Source: Chlamydiota bacterium (GTDB lineage: Bacteria > Chlamydiota > Chlamydiia > Chlamydiales > Parachlamydiaceae). Taken from it: a stretch of DNA of 10,874 nt. Below are positions 1 to 6,989 of the stretch, one piece after another. The notes beneath the pieces were generated by a model. It made no database searches. It was not told the DNA's origin and was given only the letters and a program-made list of their open reading frames with translations. Every line of letters starts with the position of its first letter. Within the stretch, counting starts at the first letter, position 1. Both the position numbers and the translations under genes were made by a program. The stretch spans positions 1 to 10,874 of the forward strand of contig JABDGJ010000030.1 in NCBI GenBank assembly GCA_013286075.1. The letters are read 5' to 3'.

Positions 1-1643
1 AGGCCTTGAGCTGTTTGGATCGAATGGGGTGACGCATTTTTCTAAGCGCTTTGGCTTCAATTTGCCGAATCCGTTCTCGTGTGACATTAAATTCTAGTCC
101 TACTTCTTCCAATGTTTTTGGCTTTCCATCCTGAAGTCCAAATCGTTGGCTGAGAACTTTTTTTTCTCGCTCACTCAAGGTATCTAAGACTTCACTCATT
201 TTATCTTTAAGGATAGAGTATCCTGTTGCTTCCGCAGGGGAATCGGCTGCCGTATCTTCCAAGAAGTCACCAAATTTGCTTTCTCCTTTTCCATCGCCAA
301 CATCGGCTTGTAAAGAAATAGGATGTTGCGCAATTTTATAAATTTCTCGTACTTTTTCGGGTGTCATACCCAGTTCTTTCGCTAGTTCTTCTGGGGTTGG
401 CTCTCTCCCAGTCTCCATCATCAATTTTTTAGCGCCCCGTAGTACTTTATTAATGGTTTCAATCATATGGACAGGGATGCGGATTGTTCGGGCTTGGTCG
501 GCTATTGCTCGAGTGACTGCTTGTCGAATCCACCATGTCGCATAGGTAGAGAATTTGTAGCCCCGTCTATATTCAAACTTTTCTACAGCCTTCATCAAGC
601 CCATATTCCCTTCCTGAATTAAATCCAGAAAAGAAAGGCCTCGATTTGTGTATTTCTTCGCGATTGAAATAACGAGACGAAGATTTGATTCAACCATTTC
701 CCGTTTTGCTTCTTGGCTTTTGTCCATCCAGCGCTGAAGCATTTTGACATCTTTTTTGAAATCTTCTAGCGTTCGGCCTGCTGACGATTCTCGCTTTTTC
801 AGTTTCCGATTGGCTGCAGCTAGTTTTTGGGCAGCAAATTTGTTTCGCTGTGCCCGGGGAATGAGTTCTTGGATTTCTTTTTCTAAGGCGATAAAACGAT
901 CATAAGATCGGAGAATGACTTCGACAAAGTCGTCGATGATGTTGTGTCGTAAATGAAGTCTTCTTAAATAAGCTTGTGTTCGAATTCGGCACTTTTCAAT
1001 ATCGTCAATAATTTTGGAACGTTCGCTTTTTTTAGCATCGAGATTGTCCAATTCGGCAAGAAGTTGCTCTAATATGGAATCTTCTTTTTTTAAGAGTTGT
1101 GCCAGCTTTGGCAAATGGGCCATGAATTCTTGTTTATTGAGAATTTCTTTTTCGGTAATGACTTTATCAAAACGCTCTTTGGAAGAAAGAAGATAATGAG
1201 CAATCGAAATGGATTCAGAAGAAGTGTATCGAAAGCGCATGATAATTCGCTCTACTTGAAATTGCGCTTTTTCGATTCGTTTTGAAATTTCTACTTCTTC
1301 TTCTCTAGTCAATAAAGGAACAGATCCCATTTCTTTGAGATACATGCGGACGGGGTCATCCGGAGTTCCTTCAGACCGTTTCGGTAGAGCTTCTAATTCT
1401 TTGGCTTCTTTTTTTTTTCTCTTTTTGACGATTGACTTCCGATTGATTGAGTACCTGAATATCCATCCCGCTCAGATAGATCAAAACCTGATCGATTTGA
1501 TCGGGAGAATCGAAACTCATTGGGAGGATTTCGTTGATTTCTTCGTAGGTGATATAGCCATTTTCTTTCGATAGAGATACTAATTCATCGAGTTTGTCTT
1601 GGTATTGTTGAGAAAAGCTATTTTTTGGTTGTGTCTTATTCAT
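1..1643 (-). CDS. rpoD: Primary sigma factor RpoD (sigma-66 type), left copy, 3'-truncated by the window edge and frameshifted
   Basis: This is the mirror copy of the rpoD at the right end and carries the same two defects. The reading frame starts at ATG 1643 behind an AGGAT Shine-Dalgarno and breaks at a T10 run on the plus strand (1409-1418), which is an A10 run in the coding sense. It resumes in the neighbouring frame and leaves the window at base 1 without a stop. The first 75 codons plus three Lys codons precede the break. The resumed frame carries sigma regions 1.2, 2, 3 and 4. Roughly 24 C-terminal residues are missing compared with the chlamydial protein of about 571 residues. RpoD directs core RNA polymerase to housekeeping promoters and is normally single-copy, so two identical copies in 11 kb are suspicious. 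The gene identity is very secure; the reality of a second locus is not. Confidence 0.93.
1409..1418 (-). other. Frameshift site: A10 tract in rpoD (left copy)
   Basis: Ten T on the plus strand equal ten A in the rpoD sense. Nine A would keep the gene open: the residues after the Lys run then read [11 protein letters not shown], as expected for chlamydial sigma factors. With ten, translation continues as [12 protein letters not shown] and stops. Confidence 0.9.
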
Positions 1644-1673
1644 GTTTTCTTATCCTAAAAGAGGAGCGCATGC

Positions 1674-1703
1674 ATTTTGTGCTAAATTAAAACTTTTTGT
1701 CAA
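1674..1703 (-). promoter_or_regulatory. Candidate sigma-70 promoter of rpoD (left copy)
   Basis: In the rpoD sense a consensus -35 TTGACA (1698-1703) is followed after 18 bases by CAAAAT (1674-1679), a 4/6 match to the -10 consensus. The start codon lies about 30 bases downstream, after an AGGAT ribosome-binding site at 1652-1656. The strong -35 with a weaker -10 is inferred from consensus only. Confidence 0.5.
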
Positions 1704-1737
1704 GAAAGGATGAACCTATCCGTCATATGGATCGATT

Positions 1738-1749
1738 CAAATCGATTTG
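1738..1749. promoter_or_regulatory. 12-bp perfect palindrome between divergent rpoD and coiA-like genes (left copy)
   Basis: CAAATCGATTTG is perfectly self-complementary and overlaps a pair of ATCGAT hexamers (1731-1736 and 1741-1746) four bases apart. It lies upstream of both divergent genes, outside the rpoD -35 box. A dimeric regulator could bind here, but no regulator is identified and ATCGAT can occur by chance in AT-rich DNA. Confidence 0.25.
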
Positions 1750-1802
1750 CTAGCTGTACTTGAGTGAGAAATTTTTTTCAATCTATTTCTTATATAAATT
1801 CT

Positions 1803-2636
1803 ATGTCTCTTGTTGCATTCGATTCCAATTCACAGTTGACAGAAGCCAAATGGGCAAAAAAACAAAGAAATTATTACTGTGTGGAATGCAAAGATGTGGT
1901 CAGGGTGCGTGGCGGTCCTTATCGACAATGTCATTTTTACCATGTACATCCAACCCATTGCCGCCAGAATCAAAAAGGGATAGTTCATTACCGTTTGCAA
2001 TGGTATTTTCTCGATTCCTTGCCGACTGAAGATTGTAAAATTGAACACCCTTTTCCTTCTGTGGGTCGTATTGCAGATGTGGCATGGTTTTCAAAAAAAA
2101 TCGTATTTGAAATCCAGTATTCTCCTATTTCTGCGGAAGAGGTGTTTTCTCGCAATCGAGACTATCGACAAGAGGGGTGGGAAATTGTGTGGATTCTTCA
2201 CGATCGAAGGTATAATCAATTTCGCCTTACAGCAGCAGAAATGGCTCTCCGCTCTTCTTCCTATTACTACACAAATATGGATGAAAAAGGGAAAGGATGC
2301 ATTTATGATCAATTTGATGTATGGAAAAGCGGATTTCGTTATGGAAAGATGTCTTCCTTACCTATCGATATAAATGAACCCTTTGTTATACCTGGACAAA
2401 GGTTTTCTCTTGCTTTTTTGCAAGAGAGAGCAAACAAGTGGAAAATGGCTTTTTCTGGGGATCTAAGTCACATCTATTTGAATCGGCAAAAAGAAATTTA
2501 TCTTTTAGAAGCAGGAAGACTTGAAAGAAAATTTTTGAGTCAGGACAAGAAAAATCGATTTTTTCGTTGGAAACCCTGGGTAAGGAATCTATATCAGACT
2601 TTCTTTCGATCCATTTTAGAAAGAATCGCTCGTTAG
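1803..2636 (+). CDS. CoiA-like competence nuclease (left copy)
   Basis: The product is 277 residues from ATG 1803. An upstream in-frame GTG at 1764 would add 13 residues, but the family-like sequence begins at MSLVAFDS. Residues 26-53 form a Cys/His cluster (C26, C29, C43, H44, H47, H49, H52, C53) resembling the zinc-binding N-terminus of CoiA proteins. The core has the PD-(D/E)xK-like nuclease signature: GRIADV with D92, then FEIQYS with E103 and Q105, then the ISAEEVFSRNRDY helix and WILHD strand. CoiA proteins in Firmicutes act after DNA uptake, promoting recombination of incoming single-stranded DNA; the role here is inferred from the family. There is no clear Shine-Dalgarno. A TATATA at 1791-1796 sits so close to the ATG that a leaderless mRNA is possible. 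The gene is divergent from rpoD (159-bp gap) and tail-to-tail with the PAS gene (10-bp gap). Confidence 0.8.
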   Translation: MSLVAFDSNSQLTEAKWAKKQRNYYCVECKDVVRVRGGPYRQCHFYHVHPTHCRQNQKGIVHYRLQWYFLDSLPTEDCKIEHPFPSVGRIADVAWFSKKIVFEIQYSPISAEEVFSRNRDYRQEGWEIVWILHDRRYNQFRLTAAEMALRSSSYYYTNMDEKGKGCIYDQFDVWKSGFRYGKMSSLPIDINEPFVIPGQRFSLAFLQERANKWKMAFSGDLSHIYLNRQKEIYLLEAGRLERKFLSQDKKNRFFRWKPWVRNLYQTFFRSILERIAR

Positions 2637-2646
2637 AAATACCCTC

Positions 2647-3201
2647 TTAGGCAGGAAAAAGAATTCCTATCACATAGTTTCGAAATACCCCATTTTTGAT
2701 GATTCCAAGTTGACAGTGGAGTACTATTTCTTGCCCATCCGCAGTTTTTGCCAATAATCTTGTCTCTGATTCAGAAGAATGGGTCAGTTCTTGCAACGCC
2801 TTTTTCCACTCTTTCATTCCTTCTGTGAGAATAGAAGAAAAGCCGATAACTACCTTATCTGCGCTCCATCCCAATATGTTTTTCGATTCTCCACTAGCAA
2901 ATATCACTTTACCATCTTTCAATGAATATACAATGATTAGAGCTTTAGATTCAGTCCGTAAACTGTCAAATAAACGTCGTTGGTCTATGGCAAAATAGGA
3001 GGGAGACAGTTCTCGGTATCTTGCCGATTCATTTCCATAATAATGCGATCCATTCAATTTTTCGGCATAATCAATACATTTTTTTAATAACTGAGAACCT
3101 TCTGTTTGGGTCATCGTGATAGAATTTTGTGCACTAGGATATATACCTTCCGATTTTCCAAGGGGTGTTATGGTAGGGTGGGGGAGAGTGTTTTTTGGTG
3201 A
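2647..3201 (-). pseudogene. 3' fragment of the PAS-domain membrane protein gene (left copy), cut at the repeat boundary
   Basis: The fragment encodes the last 184 residues (229-412) of the protein that is complete at 6990-8228, including the whole C-terminal PAS-like domain. It ends at TAA 2647-2649. Upstream of base 3201 the frame continues for only a few codons of unrelated DNA before an in-frame TAA, with no ATG, so the two transmembrane helices and the coiled coil are absent. An internal ATG at 3112-3114 could in principle start a 155-residue soluble PAS protein, but no ribosome-binding site or promoter is evident. The break falls exactly between codons 228 and 229 of the intact gene and marks the edge of the duplication rather than a natural gene start. 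Confidence 0.88.
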
Positions 3202-3227
3202 GTTATGAAAAAATATCGTTAGTAATT

Positions 3228-4596
3228 ATGAATATTCTCTGCTTTTTTGATCGACGCCTTTCTTTCTTGGTATTATTTTTTACTCTTCCACTCTTATTTT
3301 TACCAAAAATGAATCTCCTCAATGTCGATGCACAAGAGACAGCTGGTTTGAGAATCGATGACATCGTTCTCTTTTTTTTCGCTATTTCCCTCCTTCTAGC
3401 ACATATTTTTTCTAAAAAAACCTCTCTTACAATGCGAAGGTTGGATTCTATTCATTACTGGAGTTTCTCTTTTCTCTTTCTTCTCAAACCAATACTTTAC
3501 CCTATCTGGAACTCTCTACACCCCCGCTAAAATTTTTTATGTGTTTCGAATACTCGAATACTTTTTATTCTTTTATTTGGGGGCTATTTCAACCCTTTTT
3601 TTTCCTAAAGGGGCTGTAATTCGAGCTTTCTTTTTTTGGAATTTATTCATCATCATCCTTCAAAAGATGAACTGGGTAGGGGGGCTTTCCTCTCTTGATG
3701 GATACTCTTCAAACGTCTCTGAACGGGTGCAAGGGATCGCCTCATTTCCCTCAGAAATGGGTCTTATTTTGAATTTGCTCTTTTGTTATTTTGTCTATGA
3801 ACCCAAGAACTCACCCCAATACCAGAATAGATTCTTCTCTTCTCGTTTTATTGCAACAATCCCCTCCTCCTTCGGCCGTTATTTCTTACGCACTTCTTAT
3901 CTTTATTGGATGTTTCTTTTATTTGGGGTTCTCATTGTATTCACTGGCAATCGAATTTCTATGCTAGCCTTGCTGATCACCTTTCTATGGCGACTCAAAC
4001 AATCGATTCAATGGCATTCACTTCCCTCTTATCTACCATTATTTTTTGTTTTTCCTGTGATCTGCCTATGCTTGGGATATGCCATCTTTTCATCAATTGG
4101 AGTTTATGAAAGAAGTGCTGACCTTTTTTCATGGAAAAATCTCGATCTTTTTTCATTGGTTTGGGATAAAATTGATATCGCAACTGAACTCAAAAGTGAT
4201 ATTGGCCTTGCTTCAAAAGAGTATGACTTGAGTTGGTGGATTCGACTCCACAAATGGTTATTTGTGACAAAATCATTTTATCTTCATCCAGCTACGTATT
4301 TGCAAGGACTTGGCCCGGGATTTGCCGGTCCGGCTCTCGATGGTGGACTATTGCGGATTTTTATTGAATATGGATTTGTGGGAATCTATTTCTTTTGGAA
4401 GTTTTTTGGGAGTTTGTATCGGATCAACTCACAAACAAAGGCCATGGTCATTGCTTTTGCGCTAAACATGATTTTTTTCGATGCCTATTTAGCATACAAA
4501 ACAATGAGCTTTTTCTTATTTGCTTGCGGAAGTATTTATGCTTTTCAGATCTCCACCAATTTCCATCGGTTTCCAAGGCTAATTCCTTCCTTATGA
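3228..4596 (+). CDS. O-antigen polymerase/ligase-like (Wzy/WaaL type) membrane protein, frameshifted
   Basis: The gene reads as one 455-residue polytopic membrane protein if a single base is removed from the A7 run at 3414-3420. Before the break the frame carries a first hydrophobic helix and the motif GLRIDDIVLFFF. After it come WILFITGVSLFSFFS, then SGTLYTPAKIFYVFRILEYF, then RVQGIASFPSEMG, TGNRISMLALLI, and the C-terminal GLGPGFAGPALDGGLLRIFIEYGFVG. This order (G-rich loop, Asp-Gly-Gly, then EYG-G) is typical of the PF04932-like O-antigen polymerase/ligase superfamily in the inner membrane. ATG 3228 is preferred over upstream TTG 3195, which lies inside the repeat; neither has a clear Shine-Dalgarno. 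The gene starts only 27 bp from the repeat junction, so its native promoter may be missing. Its 3' end overlaps wzt on the other strand by 52 bp. Sequence alone cannot decide between Wzy polymerase and WaaL ligase; a ligase would fit the ABC-export route. Confidence 0.8.
3414..3420 (+). other. Frameshift site: A7 tract in the wzy/waaL-like gene
   Basis: Seven A follow TCT. With six A the frame before (HIFSKK) joins directly to the frame that continues to TGA 4594-4596 (PLLQCEGWILFITG). With seven, the first frame instead reads TSLTMRRLDS and stops at 3528-3530. Shift direction and homopolymer context match the rpoD break. Confidence 0.75.
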
Positions 4597-5813
4597 ATCC
4601 CTTGTTCTGATTGCATCGGTTTTTCGTGAGAATACACGGCAAATGCGAGCAAAATTTCCCCTTGAAGAATCTGTTTTTTATTCAATAAAGAGCATTCTAA
4701 ACGGATTTGGTATTCGCCTGGATGAAAATACTCTAAATTGAGATCAAAACTGAGTTGATGGCGCCCTTTCCCCATCACAACAGATCGATAAACGAGATGA
4801 TCACACAAACGAGAGCGAGCGATCGATTGTTGGAGAGAGTTCAATATGCTAAATCCCAATAGTAAATCAGAAGCGGGCTCTACAATTTCAAAATCGACAA
4901 TGAGCTGAGAGTTTTCTTCTTGGTAAAAAAATGCGTGATTCGAAGCGGGAGGTTGAAGAAAACAGCGCGTAATGCGAATATGCTCGTCCCCTACGTTCCC
5001 CTCCCATGCAAGACCAGCTACAGGACAATTTCGAGTATACCGGCTTATACAAGCTTCAATAGGTTCAAATGCTTGTAATCGACCTCGTTCCAAGTAGATC
5101 CCCTTATTGCAGAGGGCAAGTACAGAAGGAATGCTATGGCTTACAAATAAAATAGTTCGGTCTTTCTTTCCTATCTCATGCAATTTCTTCAAACATTTTT
5201 CTTGAAACAGTCCATCTCCAACAGCAAGCACTTCGTCGACAATCATGATTTCTGAGTCCAAATGAACTGCTATTGAAAATCCAAGTCTCGTAAACATACC
5301 TGTGGAGTATTTCTTGATTGGAATATCTAAAAATTGTTCCACATCAGAAAAAGCGACAATTTCATCAAACTTCGATTTAATCTCTTGGTATTTCATCCCC
5401 ATAATTGCCCCATTAAGGAAAATATTTTCCCTACCTGTGAGTTCAGGATGAAAACCTGCCCCTACTTCTAATAGACTAGAAACCCTTCCTCGCACCTTAA
5501 TTTTTCCAGTAGTAGGTGGTGTAATTCTTGAAAGAATCTTTAAAAACGTTGATTTCCCTGCCCCATTTCTTCCTAGCAATGCGACTTTGTCTCCTTCTTC
5601 GATGGAGATATTGATGTCTTGTAGTGCCCAAAACTTTTCGGTAGAACGTTTTGTCAGTGATTTTGAAGAAATGGATTTTTTCCCCAGAGGCCAAATTTTT
5701 TGCAAAGAATTTTTACATACGTTTGTGATCGATTCTTTTAAGGAAATAGATACTTGCGCTTCATGAGCAATCGTATATATTTTGGAGAGTTGTTCTACTT
5801 CTATGGCATGCAT
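4545..5813 (-). CDS. wzt: Wzt-type ABC transporter ATP-binding protein for polysaccharide export
   Basis: The 422-residue protein has the complete nucleotide-binding domain: Walker A GRNGAGKST (81-89), the Wzt-type signature KKYSTGM (167-173) in place of LSGGQ, Walker B IMIVDE (189-194), D-loop AVGD (197-200) and switch His226 in LFVSH. The roughly 60-residue N-terminal extension before FWALQDI is usual for Wzt/TagH-type ATPases. Residues 262-422 form an additional C-terminal region with GNVGDEHIRIT and a final W-x-L, as in Wzt C-terminal beta-sandwich domains that recognise the finished glycan's terminal cap. The protein would power export of a lipid-linked polysaccharide through the Wzm permease at the inner membrane. 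It lies downstream of wzm on the same strand, now separated from it by a 270-bp insertion. The start ATG (5811-5813) has no obvious Shine-Dalgarno. Both domains appear intact. Confidence 0.92.
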   Translation of the reverse strand: MHAIEVEQLSKIYTIAHEAQVSISLKESITNVCKNSLQKIWPLGKKSISSKSLTKRSTEKFWALQDINISIEEGDKVALLGRNGAGKSTFLKILSRITPPTTGKIKVRGRVSSLLEVGAGFHPELTGRENIFLNGAIMGMKYQEIKSKFDEIVAFSDVEQFLDIPIKKYSTGMFTRLGFSIAVHLDSEIMIVDEVLAVGDGLFQEKCLKKLHEIGKKDRTILFVSHSIPSVLALCNKGIYLERGRLQAFEPIEACISRYTRNCPVAGLAWEGNVGDEHIRITRCFLQPPASNHAFFYQEENSQLIVDFEIVEPASDLLLGFSILNSLQQSIARSRLCDHLVYRSVVMGKGRHQLSFDLNLEYFHPGEYQIRLECSLLNKKQILQGEILLAFAVYSHEKPMQSEQGIHKEGISLGNRWKLVEI

Positions 5814-5831
5814 GTTAGATACTATGTTAAC

Positions 5832-5834
5832 TTA
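5832..5834. repeat. TTA target-site duplication, copy 1
   Basis: TTA directly abuts the outer end of the left terminal inverted repeat. Its partner at 6105-6107 abuts the other end and doubles as the wzm stop codon (TAA on the minus strand). Confidence 0.5.
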
Positions 5835-5868
5835 GAGGGTTTTTTGTAATTCTAATAAACCTTGATTC
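5835..5868 (+). repeat. Terminal inverted repeat, wzt-proximal end
   Basis: Begins GAGGGTTTTTTGTAATT and pairs with the reverse complement of 6071-6104, with mismatches at repeat positions 18, 25 and 31. Confidence 0.75.
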
Positions 5869-5982
5869 GAATTCTTTTCCCCTAGGAGACAGTCTCTAAA
5901 TAGACCTCTTTCGAAATTCCAAAGGGTTATATTTCATTTGTTTGTAGACTTCTAGTATACCGAAGTGGTCTCAAAATTTCTC

Positions 5983-6009
5983 TCTCTGTGATCTCTGTGG
6001 GCTCTGTGG
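5983..6009. repeat. Three tandem 9-bp CTCTGTG-containing units
   Basis: The units are TCTCTGTGA, TCTCTGTGG and GCTCTGTGG, in register with a 9-bp period, and they lie inside the MITE-like element. Degenerate CTCTGTG-rich tracts of this kind occur, from memory, as dispersed intergenic repeats in various bacterial genomes; I cannot confirm a family here. Confidence 0.7.
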
Positions 6010-6070
6010 TAGATATTGTTCTTGTCATGCAAAATCTAGCAATTTTTCGATATAAAGCGAGTTTTAGAAA

Positions 6071-6104
6071 GAAGCAAGGCTTATTATAATTACAAAAAAC
6101 CCTC
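6071..6104 (-). repeat. Terminal inverted repeat, wzm-proximal end
   Basis: Ends AATTACAAAAAACCCTC next to the TTA that forms the wzm stop codon. It matches the other end at 31 of 34 positions. Confidence 0.75.
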
Positions 6105-6107
6105 TTA
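6105..6107. repeat. TTA target-site duplication, copy 2
   Basis: Directly adjacent to the outer base of the right terminal repeat. On the minus strand it is the TAA stop of wzm, so insertion left the permease coding sequence unchanged. Confidence 0.5.
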
Positions 6108-6941
6108 AATAATGTCTGCGCAAATCGATTCCATTTTCCGAAAGAAGAAAAACCCGCTGATCAATAGAAAAGCATTCCCCGCAAACGAAAGAATAATGGC
6201 CAAAAATAAATTCGGATCAGCAATTCCAAAACAACACCACCTAAAACCTTCAATAATTCCTGCAAGTGGATTTAGAAAAAAAATCCATTGAAATGGTTCG
6301 GGTAATAAAAAACTACTGTACCCTACAGGAGAGATAAAGACTCCAAATTGAATTAAGAAAGGGACAATAAAACGAAAGTCTCTGTAACGAACTGAAATCG
6401 CTGATAGCCATAATCCTGTGCCTAAACAGAGGGAAAATATACTCAAAATAAAAACCGGAAAAGCAAGAATAGTTATATGATATCCAGATCCACTTAATAA
6501 AAGAAAAAAAACTAAAACAAAGAAACCTATTAAAAAATCAATAAAATGAACAACAATATTGCTAATAGGTAAAATAATTCTAGGAAAATAAATCTTTGAA
6601 ATCATGGAAGCGTTGAGTATAAGACTATTACTTGTTTCTGCCAGACTACTTGAAAATAAAATCCAGGGGAGAAGACCTGAAAGAACAAAGAGAGGGTATG
6701 TCGTTGTCATAACGCCTAACTTTGCTACTTTCCCAAAAACAAATACAAAAACAGCCACGGTCAATAAAGGACGGATAATCGCCCACAGCACTCCAAGAAA
6801 AGTTTGTTTGTAACGCACCACAATATCGCGCCAGGCGAGGAAATAGAACAATTCTCTGTAACGCAATATATCTTTTATGTACTCTCTCTGTATGCTCTTG
6901 GCATCGATGACCTGATCTCTTTTGCCGTTTTTTTTAATCAT
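6105..6941 (-). CDS. wzm: Wzm-type ABC-2 permease for polysaccharide export
   Basis: The protein has 278 residues from ATG 6941; a TTG at 6971 would add ten residues unlike the family. It begins with an amphipathic stretch and the family hallmark YRELFYFLAWRDIVVRYKQT, followed by LGVLWAIIRPLLT. Then come about six hydrophobic helices with PLFVLSGLLPWILF, SKIYFPRIILP, ISVRYRDFRF and LNPLAGIIEGFRW, all typical of Wzm/TagG/RfbA permeases. Two Wzm and two Wzt subunits normally form the inner-membrane channel that moves undecaprenyl-linked glycan to the periplasm. The C-terminus (RKMESICADII) looks natural and is not cut by the adjacent mobile element. The gene is divergent from the PAS gene, with only 48 bp between starts to hold both promoters; I see no convincing boxes there. 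The protein appears intact. Confidence 0.92.
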   Translation of the reverse strand: MIKKNGKRDQVIDAKSIQREYIKDILRYRELFYFLAWRDIVVRYKQTFLGVLWAIIRPLLTVAVFVFVFGKVAKLGVMTTTYPLFVLSGLLPWILFSSSLAETSNSLILNASMISKIYFPRIILPISNIVVHFIDFLIGFFVLVFFLLLSGSGYHITILAFPVFILSIFSLCLGTGLWLSAISVRYRDFRFIVPFLIQFGVFISPVGYSSFLLPEPFQWIFFLNPLAGIIEGFRWCCFGIADPNLFLAIILSFAGNAFLLISGFFFFRKMESICADII

Positions 6942-6989
6942 ACAAGTCAATATAAAGAAGATTTCTAACAAATTAGATTAGCAAATTGA

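Larger units (their letters stand above)
1..3201. repeat. Left arm of a 3,201-bp perfect inverted repeat
   Basis: The sequence is the reverse complement of 7674-10874. I compared the outer ends (AGGCCTTGAG against CTCAAGGCCT), the frameshift tract, the rpoD-coiA spacer and the inner boundary, and all agree. The duplicated genes encode identical proteins. Pairing stops exactly at 3201: base 3202 is G where the mirror base 7673 is A. The arm contains partial rpoD, coiA-like and the 3' part of the PAS gene. No insertion sequence, att-like site or tRNA lies at the inner edge. Perfect identity through non-coding bases means a very recent duplication, gene conversion, or an amplification/assembly artefact. 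Confidence 0.97.
5835..6104. mobile_element. 270-bp MITE-like element between wzm and wzt
   Basis: The ends are 34-bp terminal inverted repeats (5835-5868 and 6071-6104) matching at 31 of 34 positions. The outermost 17 bases, GAGGGTTTTTTGTAATT, are identical. TTA flanks both sides. No substantial ORF is inside, so the element would be non-autonomous and need a transposase in trans. Removing it with one TTA leaves the wzm stop codon 18 bp upstream of the wzt ATG, a normal operon spacing, which is independent support for insertion. A 3-bp TNA-type duplication with GAG/GGG-starting ends would suit some IS5-family groups, but that assignment is a guess. The interior holds a triplicated CTCTGTG motif and a GAGACAGTCTC palindrome (5886-5896). 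The element probably lowers or redirects transcription into wzt. The 291-bp gap between wzm and wzt has no other content I can see. Confidence 0.7.

Noticed and set aside
2041..2373. Alternative-frame ORFs of 60-110 codons inside coiA, rpoD, wzy and wzm
   Set aside because: They lie on or opposite well-supported genes, show no family motifs or ribosome-binding sites, and appear identically in both arms only because the arms are copies.
2652..2667. AGGAA...TTCCT inverted repeat as a terminator behind the coiA-like gene
   Set aside because: The stem is five mostly A/T pairs with no U tract in the right place, and it lies inside the PAS coding sequence. It is too weak to call.
6942..6989. Divergent promoters between wzm and the PAS gene (TATATT-like box near 6950)
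   Set aside because: No -35 element at 16-18 bases pairs with it. AT-rich background makes isolated -10-like words uninformative.
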